64,000 nucleotides of DNA from positions 216,660 through 280,659 of the forward strand of contig NZ_AZWQ01000010.1 of assembly GCF_000514815.1 (NCBI RefSeq), written 5' to 3'. Position numbers and translations under genes: made by a program. The notes under the pieces are model-generated. The model was not told where the DNA came from and did not search any database. It was given only the letters and a program-made list of their open reading frames with translations. How positions within the stretch are numbered: the first letter of the stretch is position 1; each line of letters starts with the position of its first letter. This document shows, in pieces, positions 51,188 through 60,440 of the stretch. The DNA comes from Salinispora fenicalii. GTDB taxonomy: Bacteria; Actinomycetota; Actinomycetes; Mycobacteriales; Micromonosporaceae.

Positions 51188-52468
51188 CTATTTTTCTCGA
51201 CGTTGCAGCGACGTTGCACGCGGGACGCCGTACTCCCGGGCGAGCTGGCGGGCCCGGGCCAGGGCGAGCGGCCGACGCGGGGCACCCGGCGGCAGTACTC
51301 GCGCCAGGGTCTCCCAAGCGGTCAGGTCGTCGGCCCCGGCGGGGGTCGCGGTCCAGGAGACGAGCAGGGCTGGATCCGCGGACGCCAGCACGGCCGCCCG
51401 GAGCTGGCCGTCGACCAGCCGGCGTAGCCGGGCCACTCCTGGCGCATCCGAGCCGGGCAGCAGACTCCCGGAGTACGCGTCGATCCCACCCGCCGGGTCA
51501 CCCCGTTCCAGCCGGTCGGTGACGGTACGGAAGTCGGCGCGTACTCGACAGCGCAGCCGGTACGGGCGAGAGTCGAGCAGCTCCGGGCCGAGTACGCGGC
51601 GTAGCCGAGACAGTTCGGCCCGGAGAGTGACGGGATGCAGCCGATCCTCGCCGTACAAATCGAGGGCGAGCTGTTCCCCGGTGCGCCCCTTCGGGTGTTC
51701 CACCAGTAACACCAGCAGTTCGCTGTGCCGTCGGCCCAGCCGGATCCGGCGGTCGCCGACCCGTAGCTGGGCCTCGTCCCGGCCGAGCGCGGTCACCTGC
51801 ACCATGTCCGGCTCGACCGGGGTCATCCCGGCAAGGAACGCCTCGGCGGCCCGGGCGGTAGCCCGGACCAGCGCTAGGCTCTGCGGAGTGGCAAGGTGAT
51901 CGCCGCCGGTGATGTCGACCGCCCCGAGAATTCGACCAGTGGCCGGATCGTGGATCGGCGCGGCGGCACAGGTCCAGCGCTGGACGCGGCGGCTGAAGTG
52001 CTCGGTGGCGAAGATCTGCACACTGTGGTCCAGAGCGAGAGCGGTGCCGGGCGCGTTGGTGCCAGCGTGCGTCTCGTCCCAGCGGGCCCCGGGCACGAAG
52101 TTCATCTGCTCGGCCCGGCGCAGTAGCCCCGGGTGTCCCTCCACCCAGAGCAGCCGGCCGTGGATGTCGCAGACCGCCATCAGGTGTGCGCCGTCCTGGG
52201 CGATCCCACCGAGCAGATCCCGGAAGATTGGCAGCACCGGGGCCAGCGGGTGCCCGGCCCGGTAGCTTTCCAGCTTGTCGTCCACGAGGTCAACGGGCGG
52301 GGTGCCCTCCGGGTCGAGCGGCATCGACCGTTCCCATGATCGGCGTACCACCTCCCGCACCTGCCCTGGTGTCGCCCCGGTGAGAAACGCCGTGTGGGCG
52401 GCACCCACCTGCGCGATCCGCTCCGCCGGATCGACGCCGATTTCCAGGGCGAGCCACGGGTCAGCCAT
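51188..52468 (-). CDS. GAF-domain transcriptional regulator of the aldehyde dehydrogenase cluster
   Basis: 426 residues. An N-terminal sensor resembling the GAF part of AcoR-type activators (about 20-220: [11 protein letters not shown], ...[30 protein letters not shown]) is followed by a winged-helix-like segment ([35 protein letters not shown], about 260-300) and a helical C-terminus. There is no AAA+ domain, so it does not act as a sigma-54 activator. The ATG at 52468 has AGGAGG seven bases upstream. It lies 40 bp upstream of the ALDH/DUF779 pair and is divergent from a second aldehyde dehydrogenase, so it probably controls both. Confidence 0.8.
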   Translation of the reverse strand: MADPWLALEIGVDPAERIAQVGAAHTAFLTGATPGQVREVVRRSWERSMPLDPEGTPPVDLVDDKLESYRAGHPLAPVLPIFRDLLGGIAQDGAHLMAVCDIHGRLLWVEGHPGLLRRAEQMNFVPGARWDETHAGTNAPGTALALDHSVQIFATEHFSRRVQRWTCAAAPIHDPATGRILGAVDITGGDHLATPQSLALVRATARAAEAFLAGMTPVEPDMVQVTALGRDEAQLRVGDRRIRLGRRHSELLVLLVEHPKGRTGEQLALDLYGEDRLHPVTLRAELSRLRRVLGPELLDSRPYRLRCRVRADFRTVTDRLERGDPAGGIDAYSGSLLPGSDAPGVARLRRLVDGQLRAAVLASADPALLVSWTATPAGADDLTAWETLARVLPPGAPRRPLALARARQLAREYGVPRATSLQRREK

Positions 52469-52530
52469 GGGTGACCTCCTAGCGCCCATCGTGACGCAGC
52501 TCACCCCTCATCGCCAAGCGGAATCTCGTC

Positions 52531-52536
52531 TACGCT
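52531..52536 (+). promoter_or_regulatory. -10 box of a leaderless promoter for the second aldehyde dehydrogenase
   Basis: TACGCT ends seven bases before the GTG at 52544, inside the 75-bp divergent region shared with the GAF regulator. No Shine-Dalgarno sequence is present. Confidence 0.5.
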
Positions 52537-52543
52537 GCTCGAT

Positions 52544-53983
52544 GTGGAGTCCGTAGCCTTCCATGTCGCCTCCCGCCCTGCCCATGGTGAGCGGGAGCTG
52601 ACCGTGCGCCATCCGTACGACGGCCGTGTTGTTGGGCGCACCACCTTCGCCAACGGCGATCAGGTCGAGGCCGCCGTCGCGGCGGCAGCCGCGGTGGCAC
52701 CGACGGCCGCGGCCCTGCCCGCCTACCGGCGTGCGGCGGCCCTGGAGCACGTCTCGCGGCGGCTCGCTGAGCGGGCCGACGAGGTGGCGGCACTGATCAC
52801 CGCCGAGAACGGCAAGCCGGTGATGTGGGCGCGCGCCGAGGTGCGGCGGGCGCTCGCGACGTTCCGGTGGGCCGCCGAGGAGGCCCGGCGCTTCTCCGGG
52901 GAGCTGCAGCGCCTGGACACCGACTCCGCCGCCGCCGGCCGGCTGGCTCTGGTCCGGCGGGCACCGCGCGGCCCTGTGCTGGGGATCTCCCCGTTCAATT
53001 TTCCGCTGAACCTGGTGGCGCACAAGGTCGCGCCGGCGATCGCGGTCGGCGCACCGATCGTCGTCAAGCCGGCCCCGGCCACTCCGCTGTCCGCGCTGCT
53101 CCTCGGTGAGCTGCTGGCCGAGACCGACCTGCCGGAGGGCATGTTCTCGGTACTGCCGCTCCCCAACGAGCAGGCCGCCGGCCTCGTCGCCGACCCGCGG
53201 CTGCCGGTGGTGTCGTTCACCGGCTCCGGCCCGGTCGGCGCGGCTATTCGCCGGTCGATACCGGAGAAGCACGTCACCCTGGAGCTGGGCGGCAACGCGG
53301 CCGTGGCGATCTGCGAGGACTGGAGCACGGAGGAGGATCTGGCCTTTGCCGCACACCGGATCGCGACGTTCTCGAACTACCAGGCCGGCCAGTCCTGCAT
53401 CGCGGTGCAGCGGGTTTACGTACACGAGTGGCTCTACGACGGGTTTCTGCCTCGCCTGGTCGCGGCGGTGCGGGAGCTGCGCACCGGTGATCCCTCGTCC
53501 GAGCTGACCGAGGTCGGTCCGCTCGTCTCGGAGTCAGCCGCCCGCCGCGTCGAGGCGTGGGTGGACGAGGCGGTCGCGGCGGGCGCCACCATCGAGGTCG
53601 GCGGGCGCCGGATCGGTGCCGAGTTCCCGCCCACGGTGCTGTCCGGAGTGCCGAGCGACGCCAAGGTCAGCGCCGAGGAGGTGTTCGGGCCGGTGCTGGT
53701 GGTCGCCCGGGCGAGCAGCGACGACGCCGCGTTCGCCGCGGTCAACGACTCGGCGTACGGGTTGCAGGCGGGCGTTTTCACCCACCGGCTGGACACCGCA
53801 TTCCGCGCTGGACAGGTCCTGGAGGTGGGCGGGGTGATCGTCGGGGACGTGCCGTCGTACCGGGCCGATCAGATGCCGTACGGCGGGGTGAAGGGCTCTG
53901 GCGTCGGTCGGGAGGGGGTGCGTAGTGCGATGGACGACTACACCGAACCCCGGGTCTTGGTCCTCGCCGGCATCGCCGGCTAG
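52544..53983 (+). CDS. aldehyde dehydrogenase family protein
   Basis: 479-residue NAD(P)-dependent aldehyde dehydrogenase, distinct from the ExaC-type enzyme next door. SPFNFPLNLVAHKVAPAI binds the cofactor, VTLELGGN carries the general-base glutamate and NYQAGQSCIAVQRVYV the nucleophilic cysteine. The sequence resembles the lactaldehyde/succinate-semialdehyde/phosphonoacetaldehyde group, but the substrate is not determined. GTG at 52544 from a leaderless-type promoter; an ATG two bases earlier is out of frame. It is divergent from, and probably controlled by, the GAF regulator. Confidence 0.9.
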   Translation: MESVAFHVASRPAHGERELTVRHPYDGRVVGRTTFANGDQVEAAVAAAAAVAPTAAALPAYRRAAALEHVSRRLAERADEVAALITAENGKPVMWARAEVRRALATFRWAAEEARRFSGELQRLDTDSAAAGRLALVRRAPRGPVLGISPFNFPLNLVAHKVAPAIAVGAPIVVKPAPATPLSALLLGELLAETDLPEGMFSVLPLPNEQAAGLVADPRLPVVSFTGSGPVGAAIRRSIPEKHVTLELGGNAAVAICEDWSTEEDLAFAAHRIATFSNYQAGQSCIAVQRVYVHEWLYDGFLPRLVAAVRELRTGDPSSELTEVGPLVSESAARRVEAWVDEAVAAGATIEVGGRRIGAEFPPTVLSGVPSDAKVSAEEVFGPVLVVARASSDDAAFAAVNDSAYGLQAGVFTHRLDTAFRAGQVLEVGGVIVGDVPSYRADQMPYGGVKGSGVGREGVRSAMDDYTEPRVLVLAGIAG

Positions 53984-54216
53984 CTCGGTCTTCGGTCCGG
54001 GGCAGTTTCCCGGTGACGCGGGCCCGGGCCCGGGCGCGTGGGGGTAGGCCTGGAGCCCGGCCGCCGCCGCCATTCGTAGTGCGCGGTGACCGAGCTGTGC
54101 GTGTCGGCTCCCCGCGCGATGGTGCCGCAAGGAACATGCCACGGATCGACAGGGCGAGGTGCTAGGCCTCCGTTTCGCTGGCCGAACGGCTGCCCTCTCC
54201 AGGTGAGATCATGTTG

Positions 54217-55188
54217 TTAGTCGTCCTCAATTGTGATCACGACGTTGCCGACCTTGTGCCCACTGTCGACGTGGCGGTGGGCCTCTGCGATCTTGGACAG
54301 TGGATAGGTACGGTCGATGATGATCTGAAGGCGGTCCTCGATGAGCAGTTCCCGCAACGCGGCCAAGGCCGCGTGCTTGTCTACCGACATCCTGGTCCGT
54401 ACCCGTGGTCCTCTGATCAACGCGGTGGCGGCCGCGAGTAGGGTGTTCACCGCCAGGTTGGTTGTCGGCAGGTAGCAACCGCGAGGTGTCAGCACAGACC
54501 GGCATCGAGTGAAGGAACTGCCGCCCACGACATCGAATATCGCATCGTAGCGTTCGCCGCTGGTAGTGAATTCTTCGACAGTGTAATCGAAGACGCGATC
54601 GGCACCGAGTTCCTCGACCAGCTTGGCATTCCGGCCACTGCACACGCCGTGTACGACTGCGCCCAGGTACTTGGCCAGTTGGATAGCGTACGTGCCGATG
54701 CTGCCGGAGGCGCCGATGACCAGCACCTTCTGGCCGTTTTGCACATTCGCTAGATCATGTAGGAAATGCCAAGCGGTGGTGAATCCATCGACAGTAGCAG
54801 CAGCATCCGTGTACGCCACGTTCCCCGGCATCGTAGTAAGGGAGGCGCGCTCCGACAGGCACTTGTACTCGGCGTTCGCGCCAACGCCGAAGCCGGTGAA
54901 ACCGAAGACCCGTTCACCGACACGCAACTGCCGAACCGCCGGCCCGACCGCCGCGATGTCGCCGGCAAACTCCAAACCGAGCACCCGGAAACCTCTGCGA
55001 GGACGGCGAAGACCGATGATTACCCGCCCCCAGTCAGGTTTTCCTTGGCGCATTCCACATTCAGCGGAGGTAACCGTGGTGGCGCGTACCCGGATCAAGA
55101 CCTGATCTGCCCGCGGCACCGGGGTCGGCAAGTCGACTTGAGTGAGCGTGTCGGGCGTACCGTATGCATCGAACTTGACAGCTCTCAT
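54217..55188 (-). CDS. zinc-independent medium-chain quinone oxidoreductase
   Basis: NADPH-dependent reductase of the MDR superfamily (323 residues) reducing quinones or enones. The GroES-like N-terminal domain lacks the zinc cysteines; the Rossmann motif IGASGSIGTYAIQLAK (about 150-165) binds NADPH. Its third-codon GC is visibly lower than in flanking genes (many ATT, AAT, TTG and TAG-rich stretches), suggesting horizontal transfer. ATG at 55188 (a second ATG at 55197 in frame is possible). The Shine-Dalgarno sequence is weak. It stands alone between two unrelated genes. Confidence 0.88.
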   Translation of the reverse strand: MRAVKFDAYGTPDTLTQVDLPTPVPRADQVLIRVRATTVTSAECGMRQGKPDWGRVIIGLRRPRRGFRVLGLEFAGDIAAVGPAVRQLRVGERVFGFTGFGVGANAEYKCLSERASLTTMPGNVAYTDAAATVDGFTTAWHFLHDLANVQNGQKVLVIGASGSIGTYAIQLAKYLGAVVHGVCSGRNAKLVEELGADRVFDYTVEEFTTSGERYDAIFDVVGGSSFTRCRSVLTPRGCYLPTTNLAVNTLLAAATALIRGPRVRTRMSVDKHAALAALRELLIEDRLQIIIDRTYPLSKIAEAHRHVDSGHKVGNVVITIEDD

Positions 55189-55289
55189 GCGCACCATGAT
55201 GGGGCAGCCACGCTAACCTGAGCCACCATCCGCTTCATGCAGCTTCTGATCGGTCTGATGGCCGTTCGCCTCCCGTGGGGATAGGCCGT

Positions 55290-55313
55290 AGTGGTGGTGT
55301 TGGTGGTGGTGGG
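55290..55313. repeat. GTGGTG-rich microsatellite
   Basis: A short run of GTGGTG/TTGGTG units lies in the 279-bp divergent region between the quinone oxidoreductase and the secreted protein. No other structure was seen there. Confidence 0.6.
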
Positions 55314-55467
55314 TCGATAGGCGGATGTCACCAGCGGAGCGCCGGTTGTGTCACCGCCAGGTCGGGTCGCCCGAATGCCGCTGCGGGGCCCTGCAGGGCC
55401 GGTTGCGCTCTGAGTCTGGTAGTAGCCTGACCGGCGACCCCGGTAGGGGAGAAACGGTGAGGTGATC

Positions 55468-56502
55468 ATGGCGGTTTGGCGGTCCACGGCACGGCTCGTA
55501 GCGGTCTGCGCGGGTGCTGGCACCCTGCTGGCGCTCGGTGTGTCGCCCGCGCTGGCCGCCGAGGACACGGTGCGTGTCAACGCGGCCGGGAAGTTCAAGG
55601 CCGGTAACTCGGCCGAAGAGGTCGTTCTCGAGGTACGCAAGCGCACCCAGGGTTGCGTGCAACTGCAGGCCGCGCTCACCCTGTACCTCGACGGCCTCCG
55701 GGCGGATCAGGTACGGGTGCAGGTCAACGCCGGGGGTAGGTGGCTTCCGGTGGAGCTCGCCGCCGGTCAGGGTGGGGTGGCCACCGCCCCGACGTCACCA
55801 GAGAACCCACAGCTCTGCAAGGGCAAGCGCGTCAAGCTGCGGTACGAGGTGGCCTTCGCCGCGGACACGGTGAACGGGCAGCTCGCCGTTGTCGGTGAGG
55901 CCATCAGCGCGGACGGCCAGGTAATAGGTCGAGATTCCGACTCCGCCAAGGTGACCGGCGGTAGCCCCGCCGCGGCCCCGACGTCCACCGCCGCGTCGGT
56001 GCCGACCGTCGCGGCGACAGAGGCCGCAACTGCGGCGGCGTCGACGGCCGTTGACGCCGTAACCGATCCGGAGGACGACGTCGACAGCGCGGCACCGGCC
56101 GAGTCGTCCGGCGGTTCGGGCTTCCTCTACGCCGGCCTGGCCATGGTCGCGCTCGGCGTCGTCTTAATCATTCTGTTGGTCCGGCGGTTCCGGGAGGACC
56201 GGTCGGCCCCCGCCGGCGATGCCCACCCCGTTGGGTTCGGATATTCCGGCCCGGCTCAGCCGCCGGTCCCCGGGCGCCCGGCGACGCCGGGTCTGTACGG
56301 CAGCCCGGCGACGCCGGGTCGGTATGGCAGCCCGGCAACGCAGCGACCGAACCCGGGGCTTTACGGCACCCACCCCGATAGCGCGTCGCCGATGTCGGGC
56401 GGACCGGGCACCCCGCCGGTACCCCCGGTTCCCGGCCAGCGCGGGCCCGCCGCGCCGGCGCCGGACGACCGCACCCGGTTCATCCCCCGCTTGCCGGACT
56501 GA
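55468..56502 (+). CDS. secreted, membrane-anchored protein of unknown function
   Basis: 344 residues. A Sec signal peptide (about 1-30, ...LLALGVSPALAA) is followed by an extracellular beta-rich domain (about 33-150) with two cysteines, a long Ala/Thr/Ser linker, one transmembrane helix (about 217-238) and a Pro/Gly-rich cytoplasmic tail with repeated PATPG(L/R)YGS units. The tail repeats match the low-complexity C-terminus of other actinobacterial surface proteins. ATG at 55468 has GTGAGG nearby; a GTG six bases earlier is less suitable. Function unknown; a cell-envelope role is likely from topology. Confidence 0.8.
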   Translation: MAVWRSTARLVAVCAGAGTLLALGVSPALAAEDTVRVNAAGKFKAGNSAEEVVLEVRKRTQGCVQLQAALTLYLDGLRADQVRVQVNAGGRWLPVELAAGQGGVATAPTSPENPQLCKGKRVKLRYEVAFAADTVNGQLAVVGEAISADGQVIGRDSDSAKVTGGSPAAAPTSTAASVPTVAATEAATAAASTAVDAVTDPEDDVDSAAPAESSGGSGFLYAGLAMVALGVVLIILLVRRFREDRSAPAGDAHPVGFGYSGPAQPPVPGRPATPGLYGSPATPGRYGSPATQRPNPGLYGTHPDSASPMSGGPGTPPVPPVPGQRGPAAPAPDDRTRFIPRLPD

Positions 56503-56598
56503 GCTCGGTACCGTCAGCTCTTCGGCTGGGCCGGAGCGATCATCCATGCTCCGATACGCTCAGGCCGTTGACGACGCCAGCGCGAGGAGCGGAGCACG

Positions 56599-57984
56599 GT
56601 GACTGACCTGTCCCAGATCGTGAAGGCCTACGACGTGCGTGGGGTGGTGCCGCACCAGTGGGACGAGCAGGTCGCCGAGGCGCTTGGTGCCGCCTTTGCC
56701 CAGGTTCTTAACGCTGGCGGGGAGCCCGGTGACGCGGTGTTGATCGCGCACGACATGCGGGACAGTGGCCCCGGGCTCGCCGCGGCCTTTGCCGCTGGCG
56801 TCCGAGCCGCCGGCCGGGCGGTCATTGAGCTGGGCCTGGCCTCGACCGACATGCTGTACTACGCCTCCGGGTCGCTCGATCTGCCGGGGGCGATGTTCAC
56901 GGCGAGCCACAATCCGGCCGAGTACAACGGCATCAAGATGTGCCGCTCGGGGGCGCGTCCGATCGGGCAGGACAGCGGCCTAGCGGAGATTCGGGCGCGG
57001 GCCCAAGCGCTGCTGGATGCGGGTGCGGCCCGGCCGGTGGGTGCGCCGAGCGCACCGGTCCAGCAGCGCGATCTGCTCGCCGACTACGCGGCCTACCTGC
57101 GCAAGCTGGTCGACCTGACCCAGATTCGACCGTTGAAGGTCGTGGTGGACGCCGGAAACGGCATGGGCGGCTACACGGTCCCGACGGTGCTCGGCGACGC
57201 CGCGCTGCCGGCGTTGCCGCTCGAGATTGTGCCGCTCTACTTCGACCTGGACGGCACCTTCCCTAACCACGAGGCGAATCCGCTGGACCCGAAGAACCTG
57301 GTCGACCTGCAACGGGCAGTGCGGGCCGGGGGGGCGGATATCGGCCTGGCCTTCGACGGCGACGCCGACCGCTGCTTTGTGGTGGACGAGCGTGGGGAGC
57401 CGGTGTCACCGTCGGCGATCACCGCGCTGGTCGCCACGCGGGAACTGGCCAAGCACCCCGGCTCGACGGTGATCCACAACCTGATCACCTCGGTTGCCGT
57501 GCCGGAGATCGTCCGGGAGAACGGTGGGAAGCCGGTCCTGTCCCGGGTCGGGCACTCGTTCATCAAGGCCGAGATGGCCAGGACCAACGCCATCTTCGGC
57601 GGGGAGCACTCCGCGCACTACTACTTCCGGGACTTCTGGTTCGCCGACACCGGGATGCTCGCCGCGATGCATACCTTGGCGGCGCTGGGCGAGCAGTCGT
57701 TGCCGCTGTCGGTGCTGGCCGGAGAGTATGAGCGGTACGTCGCCTCCGGCGAGATCAACTCTACGGTCGAAGACCAGGCGGCGCGGGTGGCCGAGGTGCG
57801 GGCCGCGTACCCGGACGCGGAAGTCGACGAGACCGATGGCCTTACCCTGCGCTTCGCCGACCGCGCCTGGTTCAACCTCCGAGCCTCCAACACCGAGCCG
57901 TTGCTGCGGCTCAACGTCGAAGCCCCGACCCGGGAACGCATGGCCTCGCTCCGCGATGCGGTGCTTGACCGGGTTCGCCGATAA
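56599..57984 (+). CDS. manB: phosphomannomutase (alpha-D-phosphohexomutase)
   Basis: Interconverts mannose-6-phosphate and mannose-1-phosphate (and possibly the glucose phosphates). 461 residues. The phosphoserine loop is FTASHNPAEYNG (about 100-110), the metal site DGDADR about 252-257 and the sugar loop GGEHSAHYYFRDF about 335-347; a C-terminal phosphate-binding motif RASNTEPLLRLNVEA follows. GTG at 56599. It supplies the manC substrate and opens a co-directional run of Trm112-like, SIS, CDF and manA genes; the same order is found in mycobacteria. Confidence 0.95.
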   Translation: MTDLSQIVKAYDVRGVVPHQWDEQVAEALGAAFAQVLNAGGEPGDAVLIAHDMRDSGPGLAAAFAAGVRAAGRAVIELGLASTDMLYYASGSLDLPGAMFTASHNPAEYNGIKMCRSGARPIGQDSGLAEIRARAQALLDAGAARPVGAPSAPVQQRDLLADYAAYLRKLVDLTQIRPLKVVVDAGNGMGGYTVPTVLGDAALPALPLEIVPLYFDLDGTFPNHEANPLDPKNLVDLQRAVRAGGADIGLAFDGDADRCFVVDERGEPVSPSAITALVATRELAKHPGSTVIHNLITSVAVPEIVRENGGKPVLSRVGHSFIKAEMARTNAIFGGEHSAHYYFRDFWFADTGMLAAMHTLAALGEQSLPLSVLAGEYERYVASGEINSTVEDQAARVAEVRAAYPDAEVDETDGLTLRFADRAWFNLRASNTEPLLRLNVEAPTRERMASLRDAVLDRVRR

Positions 57985-58043
57985 GATCCCGTGCGCCGGT
58001 CGGCGCCACCGACCGGTAGCCCAGAGGTGGAAGGAGCCGCGCC

Positions 58044-58229
58044 GTGGCCCTGGATCCGCAGTTGCTGGAGATTCTCGCCTGCCCGGACACACATCACGCC
58101 CCACTCGACTATGACGCCGAGGCACAGACGCTCACCTGCACCGAGTGCGGTCGGATCTTCGAGGTCCGCGACGATGTGCCGGTGCTCCTGCTGGATGAGG
58201 CGCGCGGCGGTCCGGCGGAGCAGTCGTGA
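58044..58229 (+). CDS. Trm112-like zinc-ribbon protein
   Basis: A 61-residue protein of the Trm112/YcaR family. CxxC-type cysteines (LACP and CTECGRIF) form a small zinc ribbon. In other organisms such proteins partner methyltransferases for RNA or protein modification; in bacteria the partner is usually unknown. GTG at 58044 follows GGAAGGAG. Its stop overlaps the SIS-domain gene start (GTGA), so both are coupled and lie between manB and the transporter. A role in mannose metabolism is not evident. Confidence 0.85.
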   Translation: MALDPQLLEILACPDTHHAPLDYDAEAQTLTCTECGRIFEVRDDVPVLLLDEARGGPAEQS

Positions 58230-59422
58230 TCGACGGCACGGCCGGGGTCAGCGGCCACCGGGAAGTCGACGAGGCCCGGCTGGACGATCTGGACGCACTC
58301 GCTGAGCGAGATCCGGGTGGGATGCTGCGGCACATCGCCTCCGGTGGGGCGCAGGTCCGCGAGTCCGCCGCCCTCACCGCCGAGGCCAACCTGTCGGTGC
58401 TGGCCGATGAGGGGCGTCCGCGCGCGGTTGTCATCGCTGGGATCGGCACGGCCGGGCGGACCGGGGATGTGCTGGCGACGGTCGCCGGGCCGCGCTGCCC
58501 GGTACCGGTGATCCCACATCGCAGTGCGGGCGTGCCCGGCTGGGTGGGCGCCGCCGACGTGGTGATCGCGGTCAGTGCCTCTGGCCGCAGCCCGGAGGCG
58601 CTTGGGGCGGCTGAGGCGGCCCATCGGCGGGGTGCCCGCCTGGTCGCGGTCGGTGCTCCGGACTCCCAACTGCAGTCGGTTGCGGAGCGGGCCCGAGCGC
58701 CGTTCATCCCGGTACCCCGACGGGCCCCGGCGCGGGCGAGCCTCTGGGCACTGACCGTGCCGGTGCTGCTGGCCGCTCGGATGCTCGGCCTGGTCAAGGT
58801 CAACGAGGCGGATCTGGCGGAGACCGCCGCCCGGCTGGACGCCGAGGCTGATCGGTGTCGGCCTTCCGCCGAGTCCTTCGTCAATCCGGCCAAGTCCCTC
58901 GCGCTGGGGCTGGCCGGCTCGATCCCGATCGTCTGGGGGTCGTCGCCACTGGCTACTGTCGCGGCCCGCCGCTTCGGTGACACGCTTTCGGCGAACGCCC
59001 GGTACCCGGTTGTCTCCGGAGCGCTCGGCGAGGCCGGTCGCGGCCGGGTCGGCCTGCTCGACGGTGTCTTCGGCGGGCTGGTTGAGGGGGAGCGGGACAT
59101 CTTCGCCGATCCCGACCTGACGGCGGTGGTGGGGACGCGGCTGCGGCTGGTGTTGCTGCGCGACGGCGGCCTCAACCCGGAAGACGACGCCGACGAGCCG
59201 CTCGCGGTTGAGGAACGGCGCGCCGACGCGGTCCAGACCCTCGCCGAGCGGCGGGGGGTGCGCGCTGACGTGGTCACCGCCGAAGGCGGCTCGGCGTTGG
59301 AGCGGCTCGCCTCGCTGATCGCGGTGCCGGACTTCGCCTCGATCTATCTCGCCCTGGCGCATGGCCTGGATCCGATGGCCGTTCCCGCGGTCACCGAGAT
59401 GAAGGAGTTGGCCAATCAGTGA
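58226..59422 (+). CDS. SIS-domain phosphosugar isomerase (PGI/PMI type)
   Basis: 398 residues with two SIS-type halves resembling bifunctional phosphoglucose/phosphomannose isomerases. The N-terminal sugar-binding region has VVIAGIGTAGRTG and VVIAVSASGRSPEAL; the C-terminal half has IPIVWGSSPLATVAARRFGDTLSANARYP. Active residues are hard to assign from sequence alone, so either isomerase or sugar-binding regulation is possible. GTG at 58226 overlaps the Trm112-like stop. Placed between manB and manA, it likely feeds mannose-6-phosphate, partly redundant with ManA. Confidence 0.85.
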   Translation: MIDGTAGVSGHREVDEARLDDLDALAERDPGGMLRHIASGGAQVRESAALTAEANLSVLADEGRPRAVVIAGIGTAGRTGDVLATVAGPRCPVPVIPHRSAGVPGWVGAADVVIAVSASGRSPEALGAAEAAHRRGARLVAVGAPDSQLQSVAERARAPFIPVPRRAPARASLWALTVPVLLAARMLGLVKVNEADLAETAARLDAEADRCRPSAESFVNPAKSLALGLAGSIPIVWGSSPLATVAARRFGDTLSANARYPVVSGALGEAGRGRVGLLDGVFGGLVEGERDIFADPDLTAVVGTRLRLVLLRDGGLNPEDDADEPLAVEERRADAVQTLAERRGVRADVVTAEGGSALERLASLIAVPDFASIYLALAHGLDPMAVPAVTEMKELANQ

Positions 59423-59465
59423 GCGCGGGTAGGGTCGTCGCGACCCAGCGAAGTGGGGCCGGGAC

Positions 59466-60437
59466 GTGAGCGCCAGCGGCGGGACGCGGGCAATCATCGC
59501 CGCGCTGTTGGCCAACACGGGCATCGCGGTAACCAAGTTCGTCGCGTTCTTACTGACCGGTTCGTCATCGATGCTGGCCGAATCGATCCACTCGGTCGCA
59601 GACGCCGGCAACCAGGGCCTGCTGCTGCTCGGTGGGCGGCGGGCGAAGCGGGCCGCTACCCCACAGCATCCGTTCGGGTACGGCCGGGAACGCTATATCT
59701 ACGCGTTCATCGTCTCGATTGTGCTGTTCACCGTCGGCGGCCTCTTTGCCCTGTACGAGGCGTACCACAAGTGGTCGCACCCGGAGGGCATCGAGAGCTG
59801 GCAGTGGGTTCCGATCGTTGTCCTGGTGAGCGCTATCGTCATGGAGACGGTTTCGTTTCGGACCGCGATCCAGGAGTCGAATCGTGTCCGTGGAAAGCAG
59901 TCCTGGGTGCGGTTCGTGCGGCGCGCCAAGGCCCCCGAGCTGCCGGTGGTGCTCCTGGAGGACCTGGGTGCGCTGGTCGGTTTGATCTTCGCGCTCTTCG
60001 GGGTCGGCATGACCCTGGTCACCAACGATGGCCGGTGGGACGCCGCCGGCACCGCCATGATCGGCGTTCTGCTGGTGGTGATCGCGGTCATCCTCGCGAT
60101 CGAGACCAAGAGCCTGCTCCTCGGCGAGGGCGCCGAGGAGCACGAGACCCAGGCAATCGAGAAGGCGATGACCGCGGGTGGAGAGGTCGAGCGAATCATT
60201 CACATGAAGACGCTCTATCTCGGCCCCGAGGAGTTGATGGTGGCGGCGAAGATCGCCGTCACCTCGGTTGGCAGCGCCGAGGAGTTGGCCCGGGGCATCA
60301 ACGCGGTGGAGGCAAGGGTCCGCGCCGCCGTGCCGACTGCCCGCGTGATCTATCTGGAGCCGGACGTCTATGTCGCGTCTGGTGCTGAGCGGACCGAAAG
60401 TGAACCCGGCGAGAATGTCGGGCTGTCTGGGGGTTGA
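59466..60437 (+). CDS. cation diffusion facilitator transporter
   Basis: Inner-membrane proton-coupled efflux protein for divalent cations (Zn, Co, Cd or Mn type), 323 residues. About six helices; the metal motif HSVAD (about 37-41) lies in helix 2, and the cytoplasmic C-terminal domain (from about 235) is present. Helices 3 and 4 frame a long charged loop (RFVRRAKAPELP). Metal specificity cannot be told from the residues seen. GTG at 59466. It precedes manA by three bases, so the two genes are probably cotranscribed, perhaps because mannose-6-phosphate isomerase needs zinc (inference). Confidence 0.9.
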   Translation: MSASGGTRAIIAALLANTGIAVTKFVAFLLTGSSSMLAESIHSVADAGNQGLLLLGGRRAKRAATPQHPFGYGRERYIYAFIVSIVLFTVGGLFALYEAYHKWSHPEGIESWQWVPIVVLVSAIVMETVSFRTAIQESNRVRGKQSWVRFVRRAKAPELPVVLLEDLGALVGLIFALFGVGMTLVTNDGRWDAAGTAMIGVLLVVIAVILAIETKSLLLGEGAEEHETQAIEKAMTAGGEVERIIHMKTLYLGPEELMVAAKIAVTSVGSAEELARGINAVEARVRAAVPTARVIYLEPDVYVASGAERTESEPGENVGLSGG

Positions 60438-60440
60438 CCC

